From Actinomycetota bacterium (GTDB lineage Bacteria > Actinomycetota > Actinomycetes > Streptosporangiales > Streptosporangiaceae): a DNA stretch of 6,161 nt. Both the position numbers and the translations under genes were made by a program. Within the stretch, counting starts at the first letter, position 1. Every line of letters begins with the position of its first letter. The stretch covers positions 3,833-9,993 of the forward strand of contig PMST01000647.1 of assembly GCA_003168295.1 (NCBI GenBank). The letters run 5' to 3'. Of this stretch, positions 1 through 5,396 are shown in pieces. The notes beneath the pieces were generated by a model that worked only from the letters and a program-made list of their open reading frames with translations, was not told the DNA's origin and ran no database searches.

Positions 1-515
1 ACCGGGTCCGGCGTCTTCTCCAAGAACGCGGTCACCCGCCCGGACGCATCGGCCGGCACCACCCCGAACGGGGACGGGTCCGCCACCTCGACCAGGTGCA
101 GCGTCACCGCGGCGTCGGTCTTGATATGCAGGTCGACCTGCGCACCCAGATCGTGCCCGGACAAGATGTCGGCGTTCAGCACCACGACCGGATCGGCGGG
201 CCCGGTGCCGCGCAGCGAGCTCGCGGCGTTGCGGATGGCGCCGGCGGTATCGAGCGGCACGTCCTCCTGGACGTAGTCGACAGCCAGCCCGAACGCCGCT
301 CCGTCACCGAACTGCGCGGCGAACATGTCCGCCTTGTAGCAGGTCGCCAGGACCACGTGGGTGACGCCGCCCACCGCGGCCCGGGCCAGCAGATGCGCCA
401 GGAACGGGACGCCCGCCGTCGGCAGCAGGGGTTTCGGCGCCGACAGCGTCAGCGGCCGCAGCCGTGTCCCCTGGCCCCCGACAAGAACAATCGCCTCTAG
501 TGGTTCGCGCGGCAT
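1..515 (-). CDS. manB: Sugar-1-phosphate nucleotidyltransferase, probably mannose-1-phosphate guanylyltransferase-like (N-terminal half, cut by window edge)
   Basis: The first 171 residues are visible, about half of a usual ~360-residue protein; the C-terminus lies beyond base 1. The enzyme joins a sugar 1-phosphate to a nucleotide, giving GDP-mannose if the ManB assignment holds, for envelope glycan synthesis in the cytoplasm. The N-terminus carries the nucleotide-binding signature VLVGGQGTRLRPLT (residues 10-23) followed by the PKPLLP segment (27-32), where the Lys contacts the substrate phosphate. LNAD (113-116) supplies the metal-binding Asp. An FGVV segment at 150-153 and the FLEKTPDP segment at 164-171 also fit the NTP_transferase family. 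The ATG at 515 is the natural start because the glycosyltransferase gene stops only 11 nt upstream, so the two are probably co-transcribed. There is no Shine-Dalgarno sequence. Glucose-1-phosphate thymidylyl- or uridylyltransferase is the main alternative; substrate cannot be read from this half. The family call is secure, the symbol less so. Confidence 0.85.
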   Translation of the reverse strand, partial: MPREPLEAIVLVGGQGTRLRPLTLSAPKPLLPTAGVPFLAHLLARAAVGGVTHVVLATCYKADMFAAQFGDGAAFGLAVDYVQEDVPLDTAGAIRNAASSLRGTGPADPVVVLNADILSGHDLGAQVDLHIKTDAAVTLHLVEVADPSPFGVVPADASGRVTAFLEKTPDP

Positions 516-529
516 GACAGATGAGGTTA
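516..529 (-). promoter_or_regulatory. Possible -10 element for a leaderless start of the nucleotidyltransferase gene
   Basis: On the minus strand TAACCT (529-524) precedes the ATG by 8 nt and fits the TANNNT pattern. No Shine-Dalgarno sequence is present. The first three bases are also the TAA stop of the glycosyltransferase gene, so the match may be accidental. No -35 match is visible. This is the weakest of the similar sites in the window. Confidence 0.2.
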
Positions 530-1678
530 CACGGCGCTGACGTCAGCGGCGGTCTGTTCGGCCGCGCGCCGGTAGGACGCCAGGTGCGCCTCGGCCGACG
601 CGGCCCAGGTGAACTCCTGCGACCGGTCGTACCCGGCGTCGGCGAGCCGTTTGCGCCGGGAGGTGTCCTCGAGCAGCGAGCGCAGCGCGTCGCGGATGGA
701 CTCGGGGTCAGGCTCGGTGTAGGCCACCGCCTCGCCGCCAACCTCCGGCAGTGAGGTGCAATGAGTCGTCAGCACGGGCGCCCCGCACGCCATCGCCTCG
801 AGCACCGGCAGCCCGAACCCCTCGCCCCGGCTCGGGAACGCCACCACCGTCGCCCCGCCCAGGAACCCGGGCAGATCGGAGAAGCGCAGGTAGCCGGGGC
901 GGATCAGGCGCAGGTGCGGCGGCACCCCGGCCACCGCCACGTCGACCTCATCGCTCCAGCCGCCGCCGCCGCCCAGGACCAGCGCGGGCGGGTCGTCGAT
1001 GTCCGCGACGGCCCCGGCCCAGCCGGTGATCAGCGAGGCGATGTTCTTGCGCGGCTCGAGCATGCCCAGGAACGCCACGTACGGCTTGCCGTGCAGGCCC
1101 AGCCGGTTCGACACCTGAGTGACCTGCTGGGGGTCGGGGCGGTGGAACAGCCGGTGATCCACGCCGTGGTAGGCGACGTCGATCTTGGTCGGATCGGCGC
1201 CCAGCACGCGCTCGAGCTCATCCCGGGTCGCCTTGGACGGGACGATGAGCCGGGCCGCGCGGCGCGCGGCCGTCCGGATCGCCGACTTGAAGAACATGGC
1301 GCCGACCGAGCTGTACAGCTCGGGCTCGGTGAAGAAGGTGACGTCGTGCACGGTCACCACGGTCGGCCGGCCCGGTCGCAGCGGCATCGAGTAGTACGGC
1401 ACGTGGATGACGTCGGCGTTCACCTGCTGGGCCACCACCGGCAGCCCGCTCTGCTCCCAGGCCAGCCGGGCGGACCGGTGCGAGAGCGCCGTCGGGCCGG
1501 TGACCACGCGCGCCCCGGGAGCGAGCCGCCCGTAGCGCTCCTCGTCGGCGCGCTGGCAGACCACGGCCATATCCGCGCCCGCCGCATCGAGCGCGCCGAT
1601 CAGCCCGTCAACGTACCGGCCGAGCGCACCCCGGTCGGCTGGCACGTCGGTCGCATCAACTAGTACGCGAGGTGCCAC
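527..1678 (-). CDS. GT4-type (GT-B fold) glycosyltransferase
   Basis: This 383-residue protein transfers a sugar from an activated donor, probably in the cytoplasm or at the inner face of the membrane. The N-terminal domain begins with RVLVDATDVPADRGALGRYV (residues 4-23), a typical opening with a Gly-rich acceptor-domain loop, and has a VTVHDVTFF segment at about 108-116. The C-terminal donor domain shows FLGMLEPRKN (203-212), where Arg and Lys contact the donor phosphates, and the E-x7-E motif EGFGLPVLE (Glu286, Glu294). I chose the GTG at 1678 over an ATG at 1756. GTG is preceded by a strong AGGAGAGGAG, the domain starts immediately after it, and the extra 26 residues look like translated intergenic DNA. 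The nucleotidyltransferase follows after 11 nt and the methyltransferase ends 96 nt upstream. A mannosyltransferase using GDP-mannose from the next gene is an attractive guess, but acceptor and donor are not visible. Confidence 0.92.
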   Translation of the reverse strand: MAPRVLVDATDVPADRGALGRYVDGLIGALDAAGADMAVVCQRADEERYGRLAPGARVVTGPTALSHRSARLAWEQSGLPVVAQQVNADVIHVPYYSMPLRPGRPTVVTVHDVTFFTEPELYSSVGAMFFKSAIRTAARRAARLIVPSKATRDELERVLGADPTKIDVAYHGVDHRLFHRPDPQQVTQVSNRLGLHGKPYVAFLGMLEPRKNIASLITGWAGAVADIDDPPALVLGGGGGWSDEVDVAVAGVPPHLRLIRPGYLRFSDLPGFLGGATVVAFPSRGEGFGLPVLEAMACGAPVLTTHCTSLPEVGGEAVAYTEPDPESIRDALRSLLEDTSRRKRLADAGYDRSQEFTWAASAEAHLASYRRAAEQTAADVSAV

Positions 1679-1689
1679 GACCGCACTTG

Positions 1690-1699
1690 CTCCTCTCCT
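1690..1699 (-). promoter_or_regulatory. Shine-Dalgarno sequence for the glycosyltransferase GTG start
   Basis: The minus strand reads AGGAGAGGAG, ending 11 nt before the GTG at 1678. The spacing is a little long but the match to anti-SD is good, and it supports the shorter start over the ATG at 1756. Confidence 0.6.
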
Positions 1700-1774
1700 G
1701 GGCCACCCGGGCAGACTGCAACGCAGAGCACGCGTCGACCCGCACGGCCCCGGCACGCCTTCGTGGATGTCCCG

Positions 1775-2548
1775 TCAACTATGAAGCCTACGCCCTGCGC
1801 CGAGCGGCCGAGGAGCAGTTCCCCCCGGCTCGTCCGCAGGCCGGGAACGCCGCCGGGCGCGGATCAGCACGATGGCGCCCCCGTCGCCGCGCGCCCCTCG
1901 ATCCGACGCGGCGACCAGCGGCATTACCGGCGCAGCCGCGTTGAACCCGACCTTGCCGCCGTAAGCGGACAGACCCAGGTACATCTGCTGCGCCCACCGG
2001 GTCCTGAACTGGTACTGATGCGTGATCACGTCGAAGCCGCGCGCGGCGAGCAGCCCGGTCAGGTCGTCGTGGGAGTAGGTGCGCTTGACGTGGTACCGCT
2101 CGCAGTGCGCCCGGTACAGCCGCGGCCACCGCTGGGCCAGCGTCAGCGCGTCCGCTGACATCACCAGCTCACCGCCCGGGGCAAGCACCCGGGCCATCTC
2201 GTCCAGTGACCGGGCGCCGTCGTCGAAGTGCTCGATCGCGCAGATGGACATGACCCGGTCGAAGCTCGCGTCGGCGAACGGCAGCTCGAGCGCGTCCCCG
2301 CGGACCAGCGCGGCCGGCGCGGCGAGCCGATGGCCCCACTGCAGCTTGGCGTCGGCGATGTCGAGCGCGACCGCCCAGGCTCCCCGCCGGCGCGCCTGGG
2401 CCGCCCAGTACCCGTCGCCACCCGCCACGTCGAGCACCCGCAGGCCGCGCAGGTCGGGTCCGAGCCAGCGCAGCAGCGTGCGGGCCTCACGGTAGCGGCA
2501 CACGTGCACTTCGTGGCCGGCAAAGGCAACCGCGTCAGCAACCTTCAT
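1775..2548 (-). CDS. Class I SAM-dependent methyltransferase
   Basis: This 257-residue protein has the Rossmann-type methyltransferase fold that moves a methyl group from S-adenosylmethionine to an unknown acceptor. Motif I is VLDVAGGDGYWA (residues 38-49). ALDIADAKL (61-69) carries Asp63, expected to bind the ribose. GDALELPFADASFDRVMS (84-101) is the adenine-binding and motif II region, followed by AIEHFDD (104-110). VLAPGGELVMS (121-131) is motif III. This matches the Methyltransf_11/25 type that acts on small molecules, lipids or sugars. After the fold ends near VLIRARR (227-233) there is a ~24-residue basic, Pro/Gly-rich tail. The ATG at 2548 has no Shine-Dalgarno sequence but a -10-like hexamer just upstream. 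The gene lies 96 nt upstream of the glycosyltransferase. Methylation of a sugar or glycolipid made by the next two genes is plausible from context but unproven. Confidence 0.9.
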   Translation of the reverse strand: MKVADAVAFAGHEVHVCRYREARTLLRWLGPDLRGLRVLDVAGGDGYWAAQARRRGAWAVALDIADAKLQWGHRLAAPAALVRGDALELPFADASFDRVMSICAIEHFDDGARSLDEMARVLAPGGELVMSADALTLAQRWPRLYRAHCERYHVKRTYSHDDLTGLLAARGFDVITHQYQFRTRWAQQMYLGLSAYGGKVGFNAAAPVMPLVAASDRGARGDGGAIVLIRARRRSRPADEPGGTAPRPLGAGRRLHS

Positions 2549-2562
2549 AGGAGCTCAATCTA
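2549..2562 (-). promoter_or_regulatory. Candidate -10 element giving a leaderless methyltransferase mRNA
   Basis: On the minus strand TAGATT (2562-2557) fits TANNNT and ends 8 nt before the ATG at 2548, which puts the expected transcription start at or next to the A of the start codon. The bases between, GAGCTCCT, contain no Shine-Dalgarno sequence. The -35 region is poor, as is common in actinobacterial promoters. This is inferred from position and pattern only. Confidence 0.45.
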
Positions 2563-2639
2563 TTAGCCGAACGGACCCGAATGTGCGTTCTGCGCCTGCC
2601 GGCTTGCTTCCGGTGGAGCTTCTGGAGGGCGGCCCGGGG

Positions 2640-2654
2640 CCCCGGGGTCCGGGG
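2640..2654 (-). terminator. GC-rich hairpin directly after the PDZ protease stop, possible terminator
   Basis: Immediately after the TGA (2657-2655) the minus strand can form CCCCGG-ACC-CCGGGG (6-bp stem, 3-nt loop). It overlaps a perfect 14-bp palindrome CCCGGGGCCCCGGG at 2633-2646. No T-tract follows. U-less GC hairpins are often suspected as terminators in actinobacteria, but the base composition here makes chance stems easy, so confidence is low. Confidence 0.28.
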
Positions 2655-3686
2655 TCAGCAGCCGGGGACGGACTTGCCCGCCTTGATGTCCTCCAGGTAA
2701 TCAACGGCCTGGGTCAGGGTGCTCACCTTCACCAGGCGCAGCCCCGCGGGCACGGCGCCGGTGGTATCCGAGCAGTTCGACGCCGGGGTCAGGAAGATGG
2801 TCGCGCCCGCCTCACGCGCGCCCACCATCTTCTGCTGGATGCCGCCGATCGCCTGCACCTGGCCGGCGGCGGTGATCTGCCCGGTGCCGGCGATGAACTT
2901 GCCGCCAGCCAGGTCGAGCGTGGTCAGCTTATCGATGATGCCTAGGGCGAACATCATGCCCGCGCTAGGACCGCCGATATTGCCCACGCTGATCGTCACT
3001 GTGAACGGGAACTTGTACTGTTGCTGGATCTCCACGCCCATCACGGAATGACCACCGGACTGCTTGGTGCCGACCTGGAGCTGCTGGGTCGTGCCGTTCC
3101 TGTCGATGGTCACAGTCAGCGTGCTGCCCGCGGGATGAGCGTAGATCAGCCCGGTCAGGCCCGACGGCCCGGTCACCGGCTTGCCGTCCACCGCGGTGAT
3201 CACGTCGCCGGCCTTGAGCACGCCGTCGGCGGGATAGCCGGACACCGTCTGCACGACGACCACTTCGGTGGTGAAGGGGATGTGCAGCTCGGTCAGCGCC
3301 GCGGCGGTCGCGGTCTGCTGCGAGCCGGTCATCTCCGCCGTGTCCTGCTGCTGGCTCTGCTTGGGGGACTCGCCGGGGGGGTAGATCTCCGATTCCGGCA
3401 CGACCGCGTTGTCCGGATTGAGCCAGGCCGCCAGCGCTCTGAAGATGTTCACCTTGACGCCGGGACCGCCTGCAACGGCCACCGTCACCATGTTCAGGTG
3501 CCCGCTGGTGGGATGGGTGGGGTGCCCGGAGATCGTGATCAGCGGCGTGCCTGACAAGCTACCCAGCGTGTTCAGCGTCGGCCCCGGTCCTTCGATGACG
3601 TAAGGCACCGGTATGAGCACGCTGACCGCGATCGCTGCGGCCGTGCCGACTGAGGCAATGAGCAGCGTCAGAGAGCGTCGGGACAT
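2655..3686 (-). CDS. Secreted/membrane-anchored PDZ domain, Lon-like (S16) serine protease, YlbL family
   Basis: This 343-residue protein probably sits on the outer face of the cytoplasmic membrane and degrades small membrane proteins there. Residues 1-4 are basic (SRR) and 7-28 form one hydrophobic segment, an anchor or uncleaved signal. VPYVIEGPGPTLNTLG (27-42) is typical just after the anchor. A PDZ domain covers about 138-205 and contains the GYPADGVLKAGDVITAVDGK segment (150-169). The Lon-like protease domain follows. NIGGPSAGMMFALGIID (236-252) holds the likely nucleophile Ser241, and GTGQITAAGQVQAIGG then KMVGAREAG place the likely base Lys286. These match the Ser-Lys pair of B. subtilis YlbL/DdcP. 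Length is usual for the family. Cys305 and C-terminal Cys343 are the only cysteines. The start at 3686 has no Shine-Dalgarno sequence. MoaE ends 30 nt upstream. The M. tuberculosis relative is Rv3194c. The substrate is unknown. Confidence 0.93.
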   Translation of the reverse strand: MSRRSLTLLIASVGTAAAIAVSVLIPVPYVIEGPGPTLNTLGSLSGTPLITISGHPTHPTSGHLNMVTVAVAGGPGVKVNIFRALAAWLNPDNAVVPESEIYPPGESPKQSQQQDTAEMTGSQQTATAAALTELHIPFTTEVVVVQTVSGYPADGVLKAGDVITAVDGKPVTGPSGLTGLIYAHPAGSTLTVTIDRNGTTQQLQVGTKQSGGHSVMGVEIQQQYKFPFTVTISVGNIGGPSAGMMFALGIIDKLTTLDLAGGKFIAGTGQITAAGQVQAIGGIQQKMVGAREAGATIFLTPASNCSDTTGAVPAGLRLVKVSTLTQAVDYLEDIKAGKSVPGC

Positions 3687-3699
3687 GGTGCGAAGACTA
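3687..3699 (-). promoter_or_regulatory. Candidate -10 element giving a leaderless PDZ protease mRNA
   Basis: TAGTCT on the minus strand (3699-3694) fits TANNNT and ends 7 nt before the ATG at 3686. The spacer TCGCACC has no Shine-Dalgarno sequence. A CTGACG hexamer lies 15 nt further upstream as a weak -35 candidate. The site would let the protease be transcribed separately from moaE. It is a pattern-based inference. Confidence 0.42.
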
Positions 3700-3716
3700 C
3701 GCGCGGAATCTGAGCG

Positions 3717-4139
3717 TCAGGCACTGCCCACCCATTCGCTTTGGCCGTCGGCGAAGCGCTGATGCTTCCAGATCGGCACCGTGGCCTTCAGCTCGTCGAT
3801 CAGGGCGTGGCACGCGTCGAACGCCTCCCCCCGGTGCGAGCAGGCCACGGCCACGACGACCGCCAGATCACCCACGGCCAGGTCACCGACGCGGTGGACC
3901 GCGGCGACGGCGAGCAGGTGGAACTTCTCGGCGATCTCGGTGGCGACGCGCCGCAGCTCAGCCTCGGCGGACGGGTGCGCGGAGTAGGACAGGCCGGTGA
4001 CAACGCGTCCGCGATCTTCGTTCCTGACCGCGCCCGCGAAGAACGCGATGCCGCCCGCGGCGGGATCGGCGACGGCGGCCCGGACCTCGTCCAGCGACAG
4101 CTCGGACGCACGCACCGCCGCCAAGCGCACAACGCTCAT
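3717..4139 (-). CDS. moaE: Molybdopterin synthase catalytic subunit MoaE
   Basis: MoaE works with thiocarboxylated MoaD to put the dithiolene sulfurs into precursor Z (cPMP), giving molybdopterin in the cytoplasm. From the ATG at 4139 the protein has 140 residues, the usual size. FFAGAVRNEDRGRVVTGLSY (residues 33-52) is the typical N-terminal motif and includes Arg39. HRVGDLAVGD (82-91) and SHRGEAFDAC (101-110) follow. LKATVPIWKH (117-126) contains Lys118 and Lys125, spaced like the catalytic Lys119 and Lys126 of E. coli MoaE. The protein ends in WVGSA. All key residues are present, so it should be active. A GTG at 4169 would add ten residues with no homology signal; I prefer 4139 because a -10-like hexamer lies immediately before it. 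No moaD or other molybdenum cofactor gene is visible. The gene is 98 nt after the SDR gene and 30 nt before the protease. Confidence 0.95.
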   Translation of the reverse strand: MSVVRLAAVRASELSLDEVRAAVADPAAGGIAFFAGAVRNEDRGRVVTGLSYSAHPSAEAELRRVATEIAEKFHLLAVAAVHRVGDLAVGDLAVVVAVACSHRGEAFDACHALIDELKATVPIWKHQRFADGQSEWVGSA

Positions 4140-4151
4140 CGCACAACGATA
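4140..4151 (-). promoter_or_regulatory. Candidate -10 element giving a leaderless moaE mRNA
   Basis: TATCGT on the minus strand (4151-4146) fits TANNNT and ends exactly 6 nt before the ATG at 4139, so the predicted first transcribed base is the A of ATG. No Shine-Dalgarno sequence lies in the spacer TGTGCG. It overlaps the coding sequence that would be used if the GTG at 4169 were the start, and so argues for 4139. The -35 region (TTTAGG at 17 nt) is weak. Confidence 0.45.
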
Positions 4152-4175
4152 CCTTGACGGCCCGCGCACCTAAAG

Positions 4176-4229
4176 ATGCTCGTCTCGGTCCGGTGGGCCG
4201 GTGCGGTCTGGCGCCTCGGTGCGGTCCGG
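4176..4229 (-). repeat. Three-copy 18-nt tandem repeat between the SDR gene and moaE
   Basis: On the minus strand three consecutive 18-nt units lie at 4229-4212, 4211-4194 and 4193-4176. They share a core close to CCGGACCGCACCGA and diverge more in the last unit. Read in the frame that is -1 relative to the SDR gene they encode PDRTEA, PDRTGP and PDRDEH, and this frame stays open to a TAG at 4172-4170, just before the alternative GTG of moaE. The unit length, a multiple of three, with mostly conserved codons suggests a coding origin. The SDR gene itself stops before it, at 4238. Confidence 0.6.
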
Positions 4230-4237
4230 CGGCTTGG

Positions 4238-5359
4238 TCAGCTGCGGTGGCGGCGACGGGCGCGGCGGACGATGGCGGCGGTGCCGATGACCGCGACCGT
4301 GGCGCCCGCGGCGCCCGCGGCGGTGATCGTTGCCTCCTTGCGCGCGATACGGCGGCCGGCCACGGCGTGCCTGCCCTGGCGCTGGTCGAGCAGGACGCGC
4401 AGCGCGTCGGCGTTGCCGAACGCCGGACGCCAGCCGGCCTCGCGCAGCGCGGCGCAGTCCACCACCCACGGGTACAGCACGTAGCGCAGGTCCATGGCCG
4501 GCGCCGGGGTCAGGCCGACCTGGTGCAGCCGCTGCACGGTTCCGAGCGTCAGCCGGGCGGGCAGCTCGATGCTCTTCAGCCCGCTGATCCGCTCGACCTC
4601 CTCCTGCTCGAGCCAGCCGTCACTGCCCACCGCGAAGCCGCCGTCGATCTCGCCGCCCACCGCGAACTCGAGCGCGGAGCTGAGGTCGTCGACGTGGCAG
4701 AACTGCCATCTGGGCGCGCAGCCCTTCACGGTCAGCAGCCGGGGTGCCTCGAAGTGCCTGGTCACCAGCGTGTCCACGGGATCTGGGCCGGCCCCGACCA
4801 GGGCGGCGGGCCGCACCACCGTCACCGCCATGCCCGGGTTGGCCCGCGGCGAGCGGCGGGCGAGCTGCTCGACCTCGAGCAGGTCCCCGGCCACGCTGTT
4901 ATCCGCGTCGGCGGCCAGCGGGGCCTGCTCCGACAGCGGGACCTCGTTGTCCGGGCGGGCCCCGTAGACCATGGCGCTGGTCACCAGCACCACGCGCCCG
5001 ATCCGGCCTGCCGCGGCGGCGGTGAGCACGGTCTGCGCGCCCCGGACATTGAAGGCCCGGCGCTGCCGGGCATCGGAGTCGGGGGTCAGGTCGAAATCGG
5101 CGTGCACGACGACATCCACGCCGTTCAGGCGGCCCGCCAGCGCCGGGTCGCGTACGTCGGCGACCCGCCACGTCACGCCCGCGATGTCGCCTCTCTGGCT
5201 GTCGATCGCGATCACCTTCTTGACCCGCGGCGAGGAAGCGAGCCGGACGGTCAGGGCGTGCCCGATGCCGCCCGCCGCTCCCGTCACCGCCACTACGGGC
5301 ATAGTCTGGTGACGCTCGTCGGTGCGCTCCTGGCGAACCGGCCGCCGGGCGTTTGTCAC
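4238..5359 (-). CDS. SDR/NAD-dependent epimerase-like protein with C-terminal membrane anchor, catalytic Tyr-Lys apparently missing
   Basis: This 373-residue protein has an extended-SDR Rossmann domain. VAVTGAAGGIGHAL (residues 23-36) has the Gly-rich dinucleotide-binding loop, VIAID (49-53) ends strand 2, DVR and VDVVVHADFD (81-90) follow, and VLVTSAMVYG (124-133) carries Ser128. VVRPAALVG (181-189) and WQFCHVDDLSSALEF (218-232) are typical of NAD-dependent epimerases. Where relatives have P-Y-x-x-S-K, this protein reads NSVAGDLLEVEQL (about 154-166), with Val156 and Leu160 at the Tyr and Lys positions by my alignment. A hydrophobic stretch at about 343-364 followed by RRARRRHRS suggests a C-terminal anchor with a short cytoplasmic tail. 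The GTG at 5359 is preceded by GGAGGAA at a 7-nt spacing, better than the ATG at 5302 (354 residues), which has no nearby Shine-Dalgarno sequence. The gene diverges from the metallopeptidase gene. A sugar-nucleotide binding or regulatory role is possible; no substrate is evident. Confidence 0.88.
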   Translation of the reverse strand: MTNARRPVRQERTDERHQTMPVVAVTGAAGGIGHALTVRLASSPRVKKVIAIDSQRGDIAGVTWRVADVRDPALAGRLNGVDVVVHADFDLTPDSDARQRRAFNVRGAQTVLTAAAAGRIGRVVLVTSAMVYGARPDNEVPLSEQAPLAADADNSVAGDLLEVEQLARRSPRANPGMAVTVVRPAALVGAGPDPVDTLVTRHFEAPRLLTVKGCAPRWQFCHVDDLSSALEFAVGGEIDGGFAVGSDGWLEQEEVERISGLKSIELPARLTLGTVQRLHQVGLTPAPAMDLRYVLYPWVVDCAALREAGWRPAFGNADALRVLLDQRQGRHAVAGRRIARKEATITAAGAAGATVAVIGTAAIVRRARRRHRS

Positions 5360-5366
5360 AGTGTGC

Positions 5367-5373
5367 TTCCTCC
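5367..5373 (-). promoter_or_regulatory. Shine-Dalgarno sequence that sets the SDR GTG start
   Basis: The minus strand reads GGAGGAA, 7 nt before the GTG at 5359. It is the strongest ribosome binding site in the window. The other possible SDR starts, ATG at 5302 and ATG at 5392, have nothing comparable. Confidence 0.7.
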
Positions 5374-5377
5374 GAGA

Positions 5378-5390
5378 TAACGTGACGGTC
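5378..5390 (+). promoter_or_regulatory. Candidate -10 element for the metallopeptidase transcript
   Basis: TAACGT at 5378-5383 fits TANNNT. A TTGTCA hexamer at 5353-5358 resembles a -35 element, although the 19-nt spacing is long. The expected start of transcription is near 5391, which is the A of an ATG that opens a 12-codon upstream ORF. The element lies within the 5' leader of the divergent SDR gene, so the two promoters would be interlocked. Confidence 0.4.
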
Positions 5391-5396
5391 ATGACC
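5387..5396. repeat. 10-bp perfect palindrome in the divergent promoter region
   Basis: GGTCATGACC is its own reverse complement and sits between the two divergent starts, spanning the predicted transcription start of the metallopeptidase. It could be an operator half-site pair for a dimeric regulator, but a single 10-bp palindrome is weak evidence. Confidence 0.25.

Noticed and set aside
761..1663. 300-codon open frame on the plus strand opposite the glycosyltransferase
   Set aside because: Antisense shadow of a gene with clear GT4 motifs; the product is Arg/His/Gln-rich and without domains.
1679..1756. 26-residue N-terminal extension of the glycosyltransferase from an ATG at 1756
   Set aside because: The domain begins at the GTG at 1678, which has its own Shine-Dalgarno sequence; the extension has intergenic-like composition.
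1750..1778. TTGACG hexamer (minus strand, 1778-1773) as a -35 box for the glycosyltransferase
   Set aside because: No TANNNT or TATAAT-like hexamer lies 16-19 nt downstream, and the hexamer overlaps the methyltransferase stop codon.
3021..3554. 177-codon open frame on the plus strand opposite the PDZ protease
   Set aside because: Shadow of the protease gene; no ribosome binding site and no domain.
4140..4169. GTG at 4169 as the moaE start
   Set aside because: It adds ten residues with no family match, has no Shine-Dalgarno sequence, and would place the -10-like hexamer inside the gene; 4139 gives the usual length.
4154..5380. 408-codon open frame on the plus strand across the SDR gene
   Set aside because: It is antisense to a clear SDR gene and is rich in Arg, Gly, His and Gln with no recognisable domain; a codon-phase shadow.
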